Shown piece by piece: positions 10,496 to 21,438 of a stretch of 21,478 nt of DNA. A program made the position numbers and the translations under genes. Each line of letters begins with the position of its first letter. Position 1 is the first letter of the stretch. Source of the stretch: Chloromonas sp. AAM2 (taxonomy: Eukaryota; Chlorophyta; Chlorophyceae; Chlamydomonadales; Chlamydomonadaceae); assembly GCA_004335635.1 (NCBI GenBank), contig QAXH01004164.1, forward strand, positions 1 to 21,478. The letters run 5' to 3'. A model generated the notes under the pieces. The model was given only the letters and a program-made list of their open reading frames with translations. It did no database searches and had not been told where the DNA came from.

Positions 10496-13239
10496 TCATT
10501 GTTTGCCGTGGGCATTTGTCGGGGCGGGTGCGGGTGCCGAGTCGCAAGTCACGCTGACCACGCTGTCACCTTTGACCAGCACCTGTCCTAAACTGCGCTG
10601 ACGGTGATCCTGTCGCCGCACCCATCGCGTCTTGTTCCCTGACTCCGGCGCAGCTTCGCTACCCTGTAACAGCACAGTTGTAGTCGTGCTGGCGGCAATC
10701 AGCAAGATATCGATAGATAAATAGCAAGATGGACGTAACCTCAGCACTTTAAGCTGTGACTACTGTGGCCTGAATATCATTGCGGACTAACGAGCAAAGT
10801 TTGGGTAAGCCACCAGAAGGCCCAACACACACATCCAAACGGAATGTCGTAGCAGAGCTCCGTCACACCGGAATTTCTGATGTGACAGTCCTTGCACACA
10901 CTTGTTAGTAGATGCGCTGATGTTCTTCACCTTTCGCACCTGTGCTGAGGTGGTGCCAACCCCTTGCCGCGGACATGTCTTGCATACCTGCGGCAGGCAT
11001 GCAACATCTCGGCGCTTGGTACTTTGCCGGTGGGAGTGTAGTCTCTGCATACTTGCTGCCTGACCCAGAACACGATGCAAGCAACCAATGACCTAGTAAG
11101 TATTCTTTGACAACGGCCCACTCTCTCCTGACTTCCCACCCTGAGCAAGAAAGCACAACGCCCTCAGAGGCAGGGCAGGGCAACTGAGCTGCCATGTTGC
11201 ATGGGTACGCGAGGATGTATTCCATGACGCATGAGCTGCAACAAACCTTGGCTGCCTACCTTGACTAGCACTGTGTACTGCTCCGTTACATCCCTCAGCA
11301 GGAGGTTCATGTACATGTCGTAGGCAACCAGCTTGCCACGGGCTATGCCGCGCACACCTGTGGCGGGATGCAAGTCAGGGGCACAGGGGTGGAGGAATTG
11401 AATGGAAGGATAGACAGGCAAGTCTCGAAAGGCCAAAACAACCACACTTACTCGTACCTGAAGAGTGGCGTGTGACCACTCTCACTCCTACCTGAGGAAT
11501 GACGTGTGACCACTCTCACTCCTACCTGAGGAATGACGTGTGACCACTCTCACGATGCTGCCCCGGATCTGCCATTCCCTGAGCGCGGTCAGGGGGCTTT
11601 GATCAGGTACGTGCTGCATCACACCTGTTACACACGGCAGAAAGAGAATAATGGCAGAAGGCAAAAGTGACAAGCACACACACAAACACGGAAAGATCCG
11701 AGTGGCGCAGAGGTCTGGTGGCCACAAAGATTGTACATGATTAGCACGCTATGAACACATTGATCGCCACTTGACCCAGACAGTACCAGCGACAGCTTGG
11801 AAGCCATGCAAAGGATCGCAAATAACTACAAGAACGCAGATGGACAAGCAGGCATACAAACTTCTGACCAACTTCCTTGGGGCCTGATACATGCATGCTC
11901 GTTCTCAGTCTGTTCACCTTCAACATGCCTGTTCTTCACACCTTGAAGAGAGATGGAGCAGCTGTCTTCAATGCGCTGTATGGCCTTCTTTGCCCTCTCC
12001 TTCATCGCCTCATGCTTCAACCGAGTGGCCTGCCCATCATGACATGGCAATGGGTGTTGTATGTGCACTATGGAGCATGCAGCATGTGACCTGCTCCCAC
12101 GAATGAGATGACTTGCATCACATGTTATTTGTATGAACGAGATGCCAGGCGTTCATTGCAAACTCCACACTGCACAGACCTCAGAACCTGAGCACGAACC
12201 AACATGCATAAAATCGGCACAGAGTGCATCAGGAGTGCATTAGCATGCAAAGTGGAAACAACACAGAGTGCATTAGCATCACAACCTCACATAGTGCAGA
12301 ACCCACTGGCAAACACATTGATTTTCAACACAGTTGCAAGAGAAATGTGCAGCACACCAGTATTCTCACTCCCAGCCACTGTATACCCACATCGGATGCC
12401 CATATGCACTTACCTCACTGCCTTGGCCAGACGTGACGCCATGCAACGACTCGGGCATCTCAGGGGGAAGTAACCACCTGCATGTGCATGTGCAGCCTGC
12501 TGGGTACATGGGTGGACAAGTTGGCAAGAGCAAGTTCCTTCTGCACTTCATCAAGGCAGAACACGCCGACTGAACAGTTTACGAATAAGAACTCTCGCGA
12601 GTTCAAACGAAGCCCTGGCTCCCTGACCAATGCCAGTGTCTTTGACTGATGTCAGTTACCAATGACTCTCACCAGCACTTTAAGAAGTGCTCACAACTCT
12701 CTCTTCCTAAGGTGCTTTGATGGCCAGCACTCAGGTCTCCCGACTGACTTCTTCCGCCTCAGGTTTACTGGGTCCCACTGTACCCAATCAGTCAGGGCTG
12801 CAGCGCTGTTATTTGGTGCTTCCATTGGTCCAGTGTACTGCTGCCATTGCGCAGGTGGTTAGCAAGGCAGTGCCTTCTATTAATTCTAATGTTAGAAGGC
12901 AACGCGGTGCCTACAATCAATGACTGTTGGTGCTTTTGTTGCAACCATGTGCAAACTAACTGTTTGGTCCGCACGCCTCAATGTTGGGGTGTTTATGGCA
13001 GCCCGGCCTGCCCCAGCCTACACCCCGATGTCCGCTGTGGCCAACACTGATCCTCTCAGGGGTGGTCATGGCAGCACAGCCTTCCCAGAGCTACACGTGA
13101 TTGCCTCGTACCTGCATTTTGCCACATTGTCCAAGGGCTGGGCTGCTACGGGAGGCTGCAATCCAGGAGTGTTGAGCGCCTTCTGAGGATCAAAGTTGGG
13201 GGACAGAAAGTCCAGAGCAGGGTCTTGATGTGCCTGCAT
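10496..13239 (-). CDS. LSM11: LSm11-type Sm-like protein (U7 snRNP class), six exons
   Basis: Exons in gene order: 13239-13112, 12477-12414, 12029-11942, 11624-11526, 11357-11260 and 10663-10496 (stop TGA). Phases match at all five junctions, giving 214 aa. Residues 7-38 (ALDFLSPNFDPQKALNTPGL ... PLDN) resemble the conserved N-terminal FDP..AL motif that I recall from LSm11. Residues 65-90 form a charged helix. The Sm1 part spans about 117-150 (RVVTRHSSGVRG, then GKLVAYDMYMNLLLRDV). After an insertion of about 30 residues, Sm2 is SLGQVLVKGDSVVSV (about 188-202), with Lys where most Sm proteins have Arg. A split Sm fold with an N-terminal extension suits LSm11, which with LSm10 replaces SmD1/SmD2 in the U7 snRNP for histone pre-mRNA 3' cleavage. 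The start could be upstream at 13290, adding 17 residues. SmD-like or other LSm proteins are less likely because of the N-terminal motif. Confidence 0.8.
11452..11553 (-). repeat. 34-bp tandem triplication covering a 5' splice site
   Basis: Three head-to-tail 34-bp units lie at 11520-11553, 11486-11519 and 11452-11485. The first two are identical; the third differs at 4 positions. In the minus-strand gene each unit contains the end of the fourth LSm11-type exon plus its donor (TCAG then gtagga or gtacga). Only the first donor, at 11525, joins in frame to the next exon. Because 34 is not a multiple of three, the second donor shifts the frame, and reading through to the third meets a stop. Confidence 0.92.
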
Positions 13240-13490
13240 GGGCAGGTGGCGAATGGCAGGGTGGCATGAGTGCATGGATGCATGGTGCACGGGGCCATCT
13301 ATCTCATGCAGTGCGATGGCAGGCGGAGATGGCTTTGTGTTCGCTTTGTTTTGCCTGAGTTTTGATTGCAGAGTATATTCAATTGAATCTGATGATTGGC
13401 ATCATGTCTTGCATGGCTGTCTAGCGTCTACCCCAATGGCTGTCAGTGATGCTTCTGCTCTGCCGCAGGCTGTTGTCAGATGCTAAGTTC
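13240..13490. promoter_or_regulatory. Putative bidirectional promoter between head-to-head genes
   Basis: About 250 bp separate the proposed start of the minus-strand LSm11-type gene (ATG at 13239; 13290 if the longer form is used) from the proposed ATG of the plus-strand small gene (13491). Both promoters and 5' UTRs would have to fit here unless 5' UTR introns extend them. A pyrimidine-rich tract with CAG at 13467 could be the acceptor of a 5' UTR intron of the plus-strand gene. No core promoter motif is clear. Confidence 0.35.
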
Positions 13491-15030
13491 ATGCTCGCAA
13501 GGCTTGCTTCCTTGCCATGGTCTAGTGTGCGGTGAGCACAAACCGCTGTGGCTGGAACGGGGTGAATACACACGGCTTTGGCTGGAAGGACATGCGAAGA
13601 TGTTCAGCGTCACATGCAAGATCAGCGCATGGCACATCCAGACGGCAAATGAAGGGGCTGTAAGACTGGGTTGCATGCACAACTGTGGGACTTGAAAGCA
13701 AGTTTTTAATGGGGGAAAGATTATGCATCCAATGTCATGAGTATGTCATGCATCAGTGATCTACCTTGTTATCGGCCTTTTCAGTGGCCTGAGGCAGTTG
13801 ATCGCCTGCACCCGTCAAGTTGGCGTCCATGACTGCGCACGTATGTGCGGCGAGCAGTGGCACATGCGCTTACAAGACGGATTGGCCCCCGGTCATGTTT
13901 GATTTTCAAAACCGCAGATCCAGCAACCGATCCAACCGCTGCCGGGTAAACTTCACCAAGCTGTATCGGATGGTGAAATCCTCCACCTATTTTCGCTCAA
14001 TCATTCGCATGACAATTGTTGCAACCCCACTCTTTGACCCCTCTCCCAGACTCTTGCATGAATCCTACTCATAACCACCCCTGCTTGTAAAGGGTGCACG
14101 GTGGACAACGTAGAGTGCAGTGCATGCATGTCCAGCCAACCGCATGCCACGACCATGTGGCATCCACATGTAGCCTCCTGTTGAGATACAGCATGTTCGA
14201 CGTGCTGTGACGTACAAGTGTAGTCAAGGAAACATCTGACGGAAGCCTGACGCAATTACAGATCATGACAAGTACGAGATGTCTGATGAACCAGTTACAG
14301 TGAGCGAGCTATTCTTCAACTTGTTTGGGCCGAGGGGCGCATTGCGCCGTCCTCAGCGATCCAGAAATGAACCCGTGCAGTATACACGAGGTACACTGCC
14401 GCGCGCAACCGTAAGCAAAGTGCAGTGCAGACAGTTGGCACGGGCAGACCGCCTTGGTGATCACGGTCATGCCCCGAGCAGGTAAGTATGCTTGTTCTGG
14501 GTTGGCCAAACACATCATGTAGGGTTGGAAGCACAGTCAGGGGTGTCTAGCGATGGTGGGTTGAATATACAAACCATAGAATTCACGCAAGCACGACTCT
14601 AGACAAGCTGAGGCGTCCACACTCGCACTCGCATTGTTGCTGTAAAACAAACCAGTACACTCAACAGTTTTGGGACGGCGGTGAAACTTGACACCAAACA
14701 ACAAAGTGCTAGGGTTTGGCTAGGGTAGCCATGAGCTAAGGCCTGCCGTTGCTTCACGCCAACAAATGTGCAATACTTCTGGTGCAAGGGCCTGCACTTC
14801 CAGGACTTTTGTTGCTGGGTTGCCAAGACAATCTTGCGCATTTTGATTCAGGCTCAAGCTGGCGTTGTGCGTCTGACTGCTGCACCTGGCTGCCTTTGGG
14901 CTAATTATTGCCTTTGTTCCTGCCTTTCTTCTCCTTTCTTGCTCAGGGTAGGTCAGGGCGGTACACATTCTCATCAGGGAAGCCGCCACATGACACGGCT
15001 CGGGATGTGTACCGCCCTGACCTACCTTGA
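13491..15030 (+). CDS. Unknown 109-aa protein with mitochondrial-like presequence, four exons
   Basis: Proposed exons: 13491-13531, 13785-13840, 14262-14410 and 14947-15030 (stop TGA). Junction phases 2, 1 and 0 all match. Donors are gtgagc, gtatgt and gtaagc; the acceptors at 13784 and 14946 follow strong pyrimidine tracts. Residues 1-29 (starting MLARLASLPWSSVRGLRQL) have five Arg and no acidic residue, as in a mitochondrial targeting peptide. The rest is soluble-looking: HDKYEMSDEPVTVSELFF, NLFGPRGALRRPQRSRNEP, then a C-terminus ending in DVYRPDLP. No family was recognised. Its size and basic presequence suggest a small mitochondrial subunit, such as a respiratory-chain accessory protein, but this is a guess. 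Doubts: the start could be upstream (LLSDAKF precedes the Met in frame), another exon could lie in 14411-14946, and a second donor (gtaagt at about 14482) could give another splice form. Confidence 0.55.
14947..15026. repeat. Perfect 21-bp inverted repeat spanning a coding exon
   Basis: The left arm 14947-14967 is the exact reverse complement of the right arm 15006-15026, with a 38-nt loop. Inside the loop AGCCG (14981-14985) can pair with CGGCT (14996-15000). After one mismatch beyond the outer end, three more bases can pair. The left arm starts right after the acceptor AG of the last exon of the small plus-strand gene, and the right arm ends one base before its stop codon. On the RNA the whole terminal coding exon would fold into one hairpin. 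Confidence 0.93.
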
Positions 15031-16560
15031 CCACGCTCCCGAACCTTTTGCTGTATCATCAGCACTGGTAGACTTGTTGGGAAGCGGTTGTCATCACCAA
15101 GAGAATGGTGGTAGGGCTTGACTACTAGTAGGAGCCATGAAATTACATGCCTTATGGTGCCTTATGGTGCCTTGGATTGCCACGTATGCCGTTCATAGGA
15201 TTCGTAACCTTAAACTGGGGGCCCACACATGCACCAAGCGCGAACGCTAGCAAGCCATGCACGAGACGAGGCTGGATACTGTCCTAACCAACCCTGAGCA
15301 ACAGAAGGCAACTTCAAGGCCCAAAGAGCAAGAACAATGCCCCTTCTGCTTACACTCTTACACAGACATAAAGATTACTCCAGGAGGCCAACATGCACTA
15401 AGCCGTGCACCACCATATGTACCATCCTGAACGATCCTGCCATTATAGGACATAGAAACGATACTGCTTCACAAGCAACAACTAGGAGCGAAACAACAAG
15501 ATAAGCAAAACACCGGCCGAACATAGAACTAAGCGTGGACAGCATTTGATCACAATTCCAAGCGTGGCACAAGTACCAGTACCAAGACGGAGGCTGGGAA
15601 GTTCCATCACCCACCACCACCGGCCACTCAATTGTCCACAGGTCGGAAGTGTCATTGTTGTGTGCGCACGAGGACACTTGAGAAGCGTGTCCAGTACAAA
15701 TGTATGCATGCGCACAGCTCTTCCCAACCAATGAATCTGCACGCGGCACGCGGTACAATCACTTTGTACCTGACAACGGCACAGCTGATTTTGAGCCAAT
15801 TTCAAACGCAAGCCAAGGAGCCAGAAAGCAAGGAGCCATGATACGGACAACCTGGCAGAGCCGATTCAAAAAGAGACGGCTGGCATAGCAGGCTTTACCG
15901 CCTAATGATGCACACAAATCACAACGCAGCTGGCGGAGGCAAGGCAACCACGCCCCTAGTGGCATAACCCAGTTTTTAGCGATGTGACCGTCAGTTCTTT
16001 AGTCCTGTAACGATGAGGGGTGATCACAAAACAACTGCAGTGGTGCCAGAAAAAGCACCGCAAAAGCAAAAACACGTAAACTGAACAGGCAGAATGATGT
16101 GGGCAAACCCACAGGCTCCCCACAGCTCAGGCATCCCAGCACACAGCCATTAAACGTACAAAAGAAGCAATCCCGTGTGATGCTCCTGCTGGTGCAAGGA
16201 AGAAGACGCACGTCGCATGCTTCTTGTCCGGTAAAGACGTGCAGCACGACGTTTGGGAAGCAGCATATACAAGCTCGTCTGGGCACACTCGCACACAGGC
16301 CGAGTTGAGACATGCGCAGGAGTGAAGTGCCGGTAACATGCTGTCCAAACCTTTTCCGGAACTGAACAGTTCACGACCAAACGCAGCGTAGGCTATGACA
16401 CGCTCCAACTGCGATGATAGAGGCATTTGAGCAGGTCGTCCTGTCCAAGCCTGGGATGTAACCTCTTTATAAGGCTGACATGTAACTCTCTAAGTCGTTT
16501 TTCTGTAATTTGAGCCTTTCTAGTCCGTTTTGGGCCCTTTGGGCCCAACGACCACTTCCT
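15031..16560. other. 1.5-kb gene-free stretch between convergent genes
   Basis: It lies between the stop of the small plus-strand gene and the stop of the minus-strand GPC1-type gene, so both 3' UTRs should be here. No open frame shows a recognisable protein or good splice sites. Only a short direct repeat (CTTATGGTGC twice near 15150) stands out. A small gene on either strand cannot be excluded. Confidence 0.5.
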
Positions 16561-19500
16561 CTAGTCCTTCTTGATGATGTGGGCAGCGGCTTCAGCTTCA
16601 ATCGACTCCTGAAAGCACATGCATGGCACATGGGTATGCGATACATGCATGGCGCACAGCATATACCACTGATGATGGCGCAAAGGTGCGAGGATACGCC
16701 CTCGTGTTGATAAATGTCACGTGGGTAGCACATGTGAGTGTACGTGGGTAGCACATGTGAGTGCACGTGGGTAGCACATGCTGTGTGTGGAACACCAAGG
16801 CTTGAAGGCAAGAGGCAGGAGGCGTTATGTCGGGTCTACATCCGGCTTTGATCAGCGCCAACAACCAGAGGAGTGTTTGTCAGTTCATAAGCGCGGTTGT
16901 AGTTGCGTTATGTGCGTCGTATGTCATATTTATGCATGGGAAATGCACCAGCTTGAGCAGATGTGTGGCTATGTTGGCATCACAACTGTAAACGTGCATA
17001 TTTCACGCTTCTTTCTAGCGCACCAGCTTCACTTGGCAGCGTGATGCTTGGTGAATCGCAGCGTGACAACAGGGTGATGGACAGGTCTCTCACCATGTAC
17101 TTTTTACTGAACACGTGCATCTGGTAGCCAGCTCCGTTCCACATGCTGGTGAACAAGACACCTGCAGCCAACAGAAAAACGTCGACGGTTACATCTTCAC
17201 GTGTGCTTTCAGTGCATAGGTTCAGGTTTACACAGCATGACCTTACATTGACTAGTATGCGCATCATGTCAAAAAGTAAAGCAGCCAGACAGGCTTACTC
17301 AGCAATACCTTACACATGCTGTTTGGCGCGTCATGTTGAACGTTATGTTGCCACTAGCGCAAGCGGAGCAAATCAGCAGACCAGGGCAACGATAGACAGC
17401 AGCTTGCAAGCACTGCCATGTATATCTCTACCCTGTCACAAGCAGCCATGTATCGCTTCACATGTGCTACCATGTTCACTTCACGTGTGGTACCATGTGT
17501 CGCTCTCACCTGCCACCAGCAGTGTGTGCGCCGCCCGGCTGTGCCACCATAGCGTGTTGGTGAGGCAGCCCACCAGGCAGCAGGCACCGTGAACGCCCAG
17601 GTACGCGGCGTACTGCACCCACATAACAACAAGCAACAAATCTGGCCCGGACACAGCAACCACCTGGCCATGAGACAGCAACAAGAGGGGGAAACGTGAT
17701 GGGATGACGATAGGATGCAGCACACACCAGCAAGAGGGATAAGTGAGTGAGGTAAAGGATACTGTTAAACAGCTAATAGAACATGTGTGCGAGCCCTCGC
17801 CTGACTGCTAGACGTGTATGCAGCACAGTGTGTTTTGCGCAGATCTAAAGCCGCTTGGCTTGGCTACACTGGTCAGCCTGGGCTTTCTGGTCTGACAAAT
17901 GTAATGCATCGTAACATCACCATCACTACACGCCCTTTGCTTACTGCAGTTTCACAGCTTGCACTTCTGCAGGCCAGACAGTGATAAATCCAGAAGTTGT
18001 TGCCTCCAAGCCCCTCACCTGCAGTTGCCTTGTCTTAAAGCCCAGGATGAACTTGGACACGCCCGACTTAGGGTTCTTTGTCTGCAGGGAGAACATGGTG
18101 GCGTAGCCGCGCTGCCGCACCTTGTGGTCAGCCAGAGTGAACACCTGCATGCCGAGCATAGCAGCGTGTTTGACAAGTAATGAGGGTGGAAGGACGGAGT
18201 GTGTGTGACCAGGAAACAGGTGCAGGTGCACTGACAGAGGGAGTACACCATGTCGTTAGGACGGACAAGGCACTGCTGGGGTTCAGGAAAAGCTCATCAT
18301 CTGGCTTTCTTCCAATTGCCAAATCGATGCAAATGTCATGTATCGATGATGATGTCAGTACAAAGTCTTCTGGTGTTCAGTGTGTCTGACTGATTCAAGC
18401 AACATGCCCATGCATTAGTGTGGGCTTGGTTGTGATGGCAGCCGGAAGTAGCACTTCCCCACACGTACCAGCACGTAGTAAATCAGGGCCCATGTGAGCC
18501 ACACACCCATGGGCAACAGGGTCAGGCGAACAAACCCCGCCCTGCCCATGGCTTCTTGCTGCTCTGGGCCCAGCTCCGCCCAGCCCCGCACGGCACCAGC
18601 GGGGTTCCAGCGTAGCAGCCAGGCCACGAGGGCAGGGGTAAGGTGCTGGAACAGACTGGTCATCTGGGGAGGGCAGGCAGGGCAAAAGGGTTGGAAGCAT
18701 GCAGTGTGTGCTCTAACACTCTGGAGCTTCTGGTGTGTCGACAAATGATTGTCCTCAACAATATGCAAGCTTGCAACACGAGTGGTTTCAAACAAGATGT
18801 TCACAGAGCAGATGGTTGGGGTGGCTGCAGATGCCTGGGTCTGTGAACACAGCAAAAGTTGCCAGCAACAAGAAGGCGTTTTGATAACTCAGCAACGTCA
18901 TCGTCATTGAGTGTGTTCAAACAGTGCCCAGCATGACAAGAATGGCATCTCCTGTTTCTCCCGGCGACATGATCTCCCGGGACGACTGCTCAACTGGAGA
19001 AGTGGGCAAAGTCAAACGACTGATAACCTACTGGCGGCCTAGCAACTGTGAGCTAGTGGTCACAGCTGGGCCGCAGCTCCAGGTGCCCATACCTTGTCCA
19101 CGCTGTGCAGCACAAAGGCGTTGCGTGTGGCGATGACAGCCGGAGTGAGCACTCCGGTGAACAGAGCAAACGTCAACTGCGCATGGGTAGGCAACGGTAC
19201 AGATGAACGGACAGAGACGAAACACAGTGAATGGACACCCTGAACGACAACCATGTAGAGCGAATTGACAAAGTCAAACATACAGAGGTAAACAGAATCC
19301 AAACACAAGTCAACGCAGTGGTGCATGTAAGCAGGCACTGAAGAGCATGCCTTCAACAGCCTGCATGCCTATGATGAGCTTGCAGACCACGGGGGATTGA
19401 TTACTCTGCCCAGCCGTCCACGTCAAAGCAACACAAAGGGACACACAGACTTCCACCACTCCATGCTGGTTGCAGGCATTAGCCCAGTCAGCTGCACCTG

Positions 19501-21438
19501 GTACGTCACCGGGTTGGTAGGCATCCACGCCGTGTGCACAATTCCCAACAGAATGCACACGTAGCAGAACTCATACATGTAGTAGTGCCAGTCCTTCAGC
19601 CGATAGTACGCCCTGCGGCACAAGCACATGGTAGCATGTTTTGAAGCAGGCTGAAAAGGCAAGCAGTGCTCAACAAATCTTGCTGAGGCTTCCTTGACTG
19701 CAGCAGGGCAGGGTGGTGCCCAGTAAACCAATTGCACTTCACATACTCTGGGCTGGGCATGCACGCATGACGCTGGAGTAGATGACAAATGATTCCTGAG
19801 CCCATTGGACCATCAAGTCATAAGCTGGCTACTCTCAGCACACCTGGACGCCTGAGCACTAGATGCAACTTCAATACGTCAGCGCTTGTAACACTAACCA
19901 CCCAAGCCTGTTTACCCACCAGCGGGCGCTTAGCAGGACGACTGCCTTGATCTGGAATGACGCTATGAAGGCCAGTGGGTGCGCGAATAGGAGCGAGGAA
20001 AGCCTGTGGTGGGCAGTGCGGGCGCAGCAGTAGTATGGCAGTATCGTGGGTGTTTGAATGGAGACATGGTGGGCATGCTGAAGGCGTCTGCAAGTCCTCA
20101 TGCGGAAGTAAGTCCTCTCTCCTCCCTCTTTGCTTGCTAGCCTGCATGCTTTACGTCAGTCTGTGTTGCTGTGTGTGTGCATCAGACCGCACCACAGGCA
20201 GACGATGCTCTTCTCTCTTTGCTAGTCGTCTCCTCCAACGGCAATCATTCATGCTTGATAAGACATGGTAGCAAATTCGTTTCTGCTCGTTGCTTTCTGC
20301 CTCCTAAAACCTCAGTCTGTCCTGCTATGTATGCGTCAGGCCGTGCCCTGGATTGTCCACAGCCCGCACATGCAGCTGTCAGCCAGCCAGAAGAAGAAGC
20401 TTCTTGCTAACGCTTTCACTATAGCAGAGGCCTCATCATGGAAAGTCTAGCAGAGCTGATGTGTTGACACAGTCCAACACGTGCTGAGGATTCCTGTGAG
20501 TTTTGTCAAATGTCAGTGAAGATGTTGAAAGACAGCCATGCTGTTGGCATCTTTAGTGTGGCCAAAGCTAATACAAAGCTTGTACACAGAGCCAGGTGCA
20601 TTCAGTTGCTTGAGTTCCTGCAAAGTCGACTTCTTCAAAACAACCGCTGCCGCTAGTAGGTTTGCGTTTTGACGGCTGGCACTTCTTGAATGCTTCTTCG
20701 TTGTCTTGTTTATTTGTGCAGGACTGGTCATTAGTAGGTATGAGCACTGTCATGCAAGTGAGCCACTTTCCCACTGCATAGCATCGGCAGACACTTGCTT
20801 CCTGCTCCAGCCCCTGCTGTCAAATGCATGCACTCACATGAGATTGAAAAGGCCAACGCAGTAAGTGATCTTGTCCCGCAGCAAGATTTGTTTGAGAGTG
20901 AGAGGGTGTTGGGCGAGCCATTTGTTGCATGCAACGACCCAAGCGGGCTGTACCGCTGTGGCTACAGGTCCATTGGCAGTGGCGCTGATGGCGACAGGGG
21001 TTTTGGTTTGTTCGGCAACAGGGGCGTCTGCAGCCTTCAGATTTTGAGCTTCCAAGGGTCGACTCTGCAGAGGAGGCCATCGTACAGTGGTTGCAGGCCA
21101 TGTGCTGGCATTCTATAGAACATCAGCCCTAGTCCTCGCTTGAACTGTGCATTACACATTAGTGTTCAGCATGCTTTGCTGTGCCAAGGCTTGTTCTGTT
21201 TGTGCATGGCTGGATATACACAGCTTGGTGCAAGCTCATGCAAGCTTCTCTGCGCAGGATTCTTCGTCGCCAGCTGCATATATGCCGCCTGCGGGTATAG
21301 CATGGCACTGAATGCAGCTGATGGCCGGCCAGTAGGGCTTACCTCGGGGACTGGAGACAGCGCGGCATCGAACATCGCGTCCAGTTCATTGCCAACAACT
21401 GACGCCGCTCTCATAGCGCCCTCCAAGCGCTCGCGCAT
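16561..21438 (-). CDS. GPC1: Glycerophosphocholine acyltransferase (GPC1 / DUF2838 family), ten exons, about 398 aa
   Basis: Exons in gene order: 21438-21343, 21064-20838, 20003-19920, 19612-19498, 19176-19093, 18663-18469, 18144-18019, 17663-17510, 17161-17094 and 16608-16561 (stop TAG). Every junction keeps phase; all donors are GT. The protein has a low-complexity N-terminus (1-90), then DKITYCVGLFNL, several hydrophobic segments, HYYMYEFCYV (145-154), RNAFVLHSVDKMTSLF (192-207), QRGYATMFSLQTKNPKSGV and a late SMWNGAGYQMHVFSKKYM. These are the hallmarks of the GPC1 family, which acylates glycero-3-phosphocholine with acyl-CoA to lysophosphatidylcholine at the ER, part of phosphatidylcholine turnover. 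Length fits the family. The C-terminus is a short charged helix ending AAAHIIKKD; the terminal KKD resembles, but is not, a dilysine ER signal. The frame stays open upstream of the chosen ATG to the window edge, so the true start or a first exon may lie outside. Confidence 0.88.
16720..16780 (+). repeat. 23-bp tandem repeat, 2.7 copies, in last intron of GPC1-type gene
   Basis: Units start at 16720, 16743 and 16766 with the core CGTGGGTAGCACATGTGAGT. The first two differ at one base; the third stops after 15 bases. It lies in intron 16609-17093 of the minus-strand gene. Confidence 0.9.

Noticed and set aside
12591..12606. Small inverted repeat GAACTC-TCGC-GAGTTC
   Set aside because: A 6-bp stem is common by chance at this scale, and nothing nearby suggests a terminator or binding site.
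12720..12855. Plus-strand frame beginning MASTQVSRLTSSASGLL and ending before a GT, like a chloroplast transit peptide
   Set aside because: It lies wholly within an intron of the minus-strand LSm11-type gene, and no downstream plus exon with matching phase and recognisable sequence was found.
13006..13110. Two similar stretches that each begin ATGGCAGC and end CTACAC on the plus strand, possibly a diverged duplication or signal peptide
   Set aside because: Only about 22 of 29 bases match and neither connects to a supported exon; chance is likely.
14768..15121. 117-residue plus-strand frame across the inverted repeat
   Set aside because: It reads through the strong acceptor at 14946 in a different frame. 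The frame that continues the upstream exons ends at 15030 and gives a more protein-like sequence.
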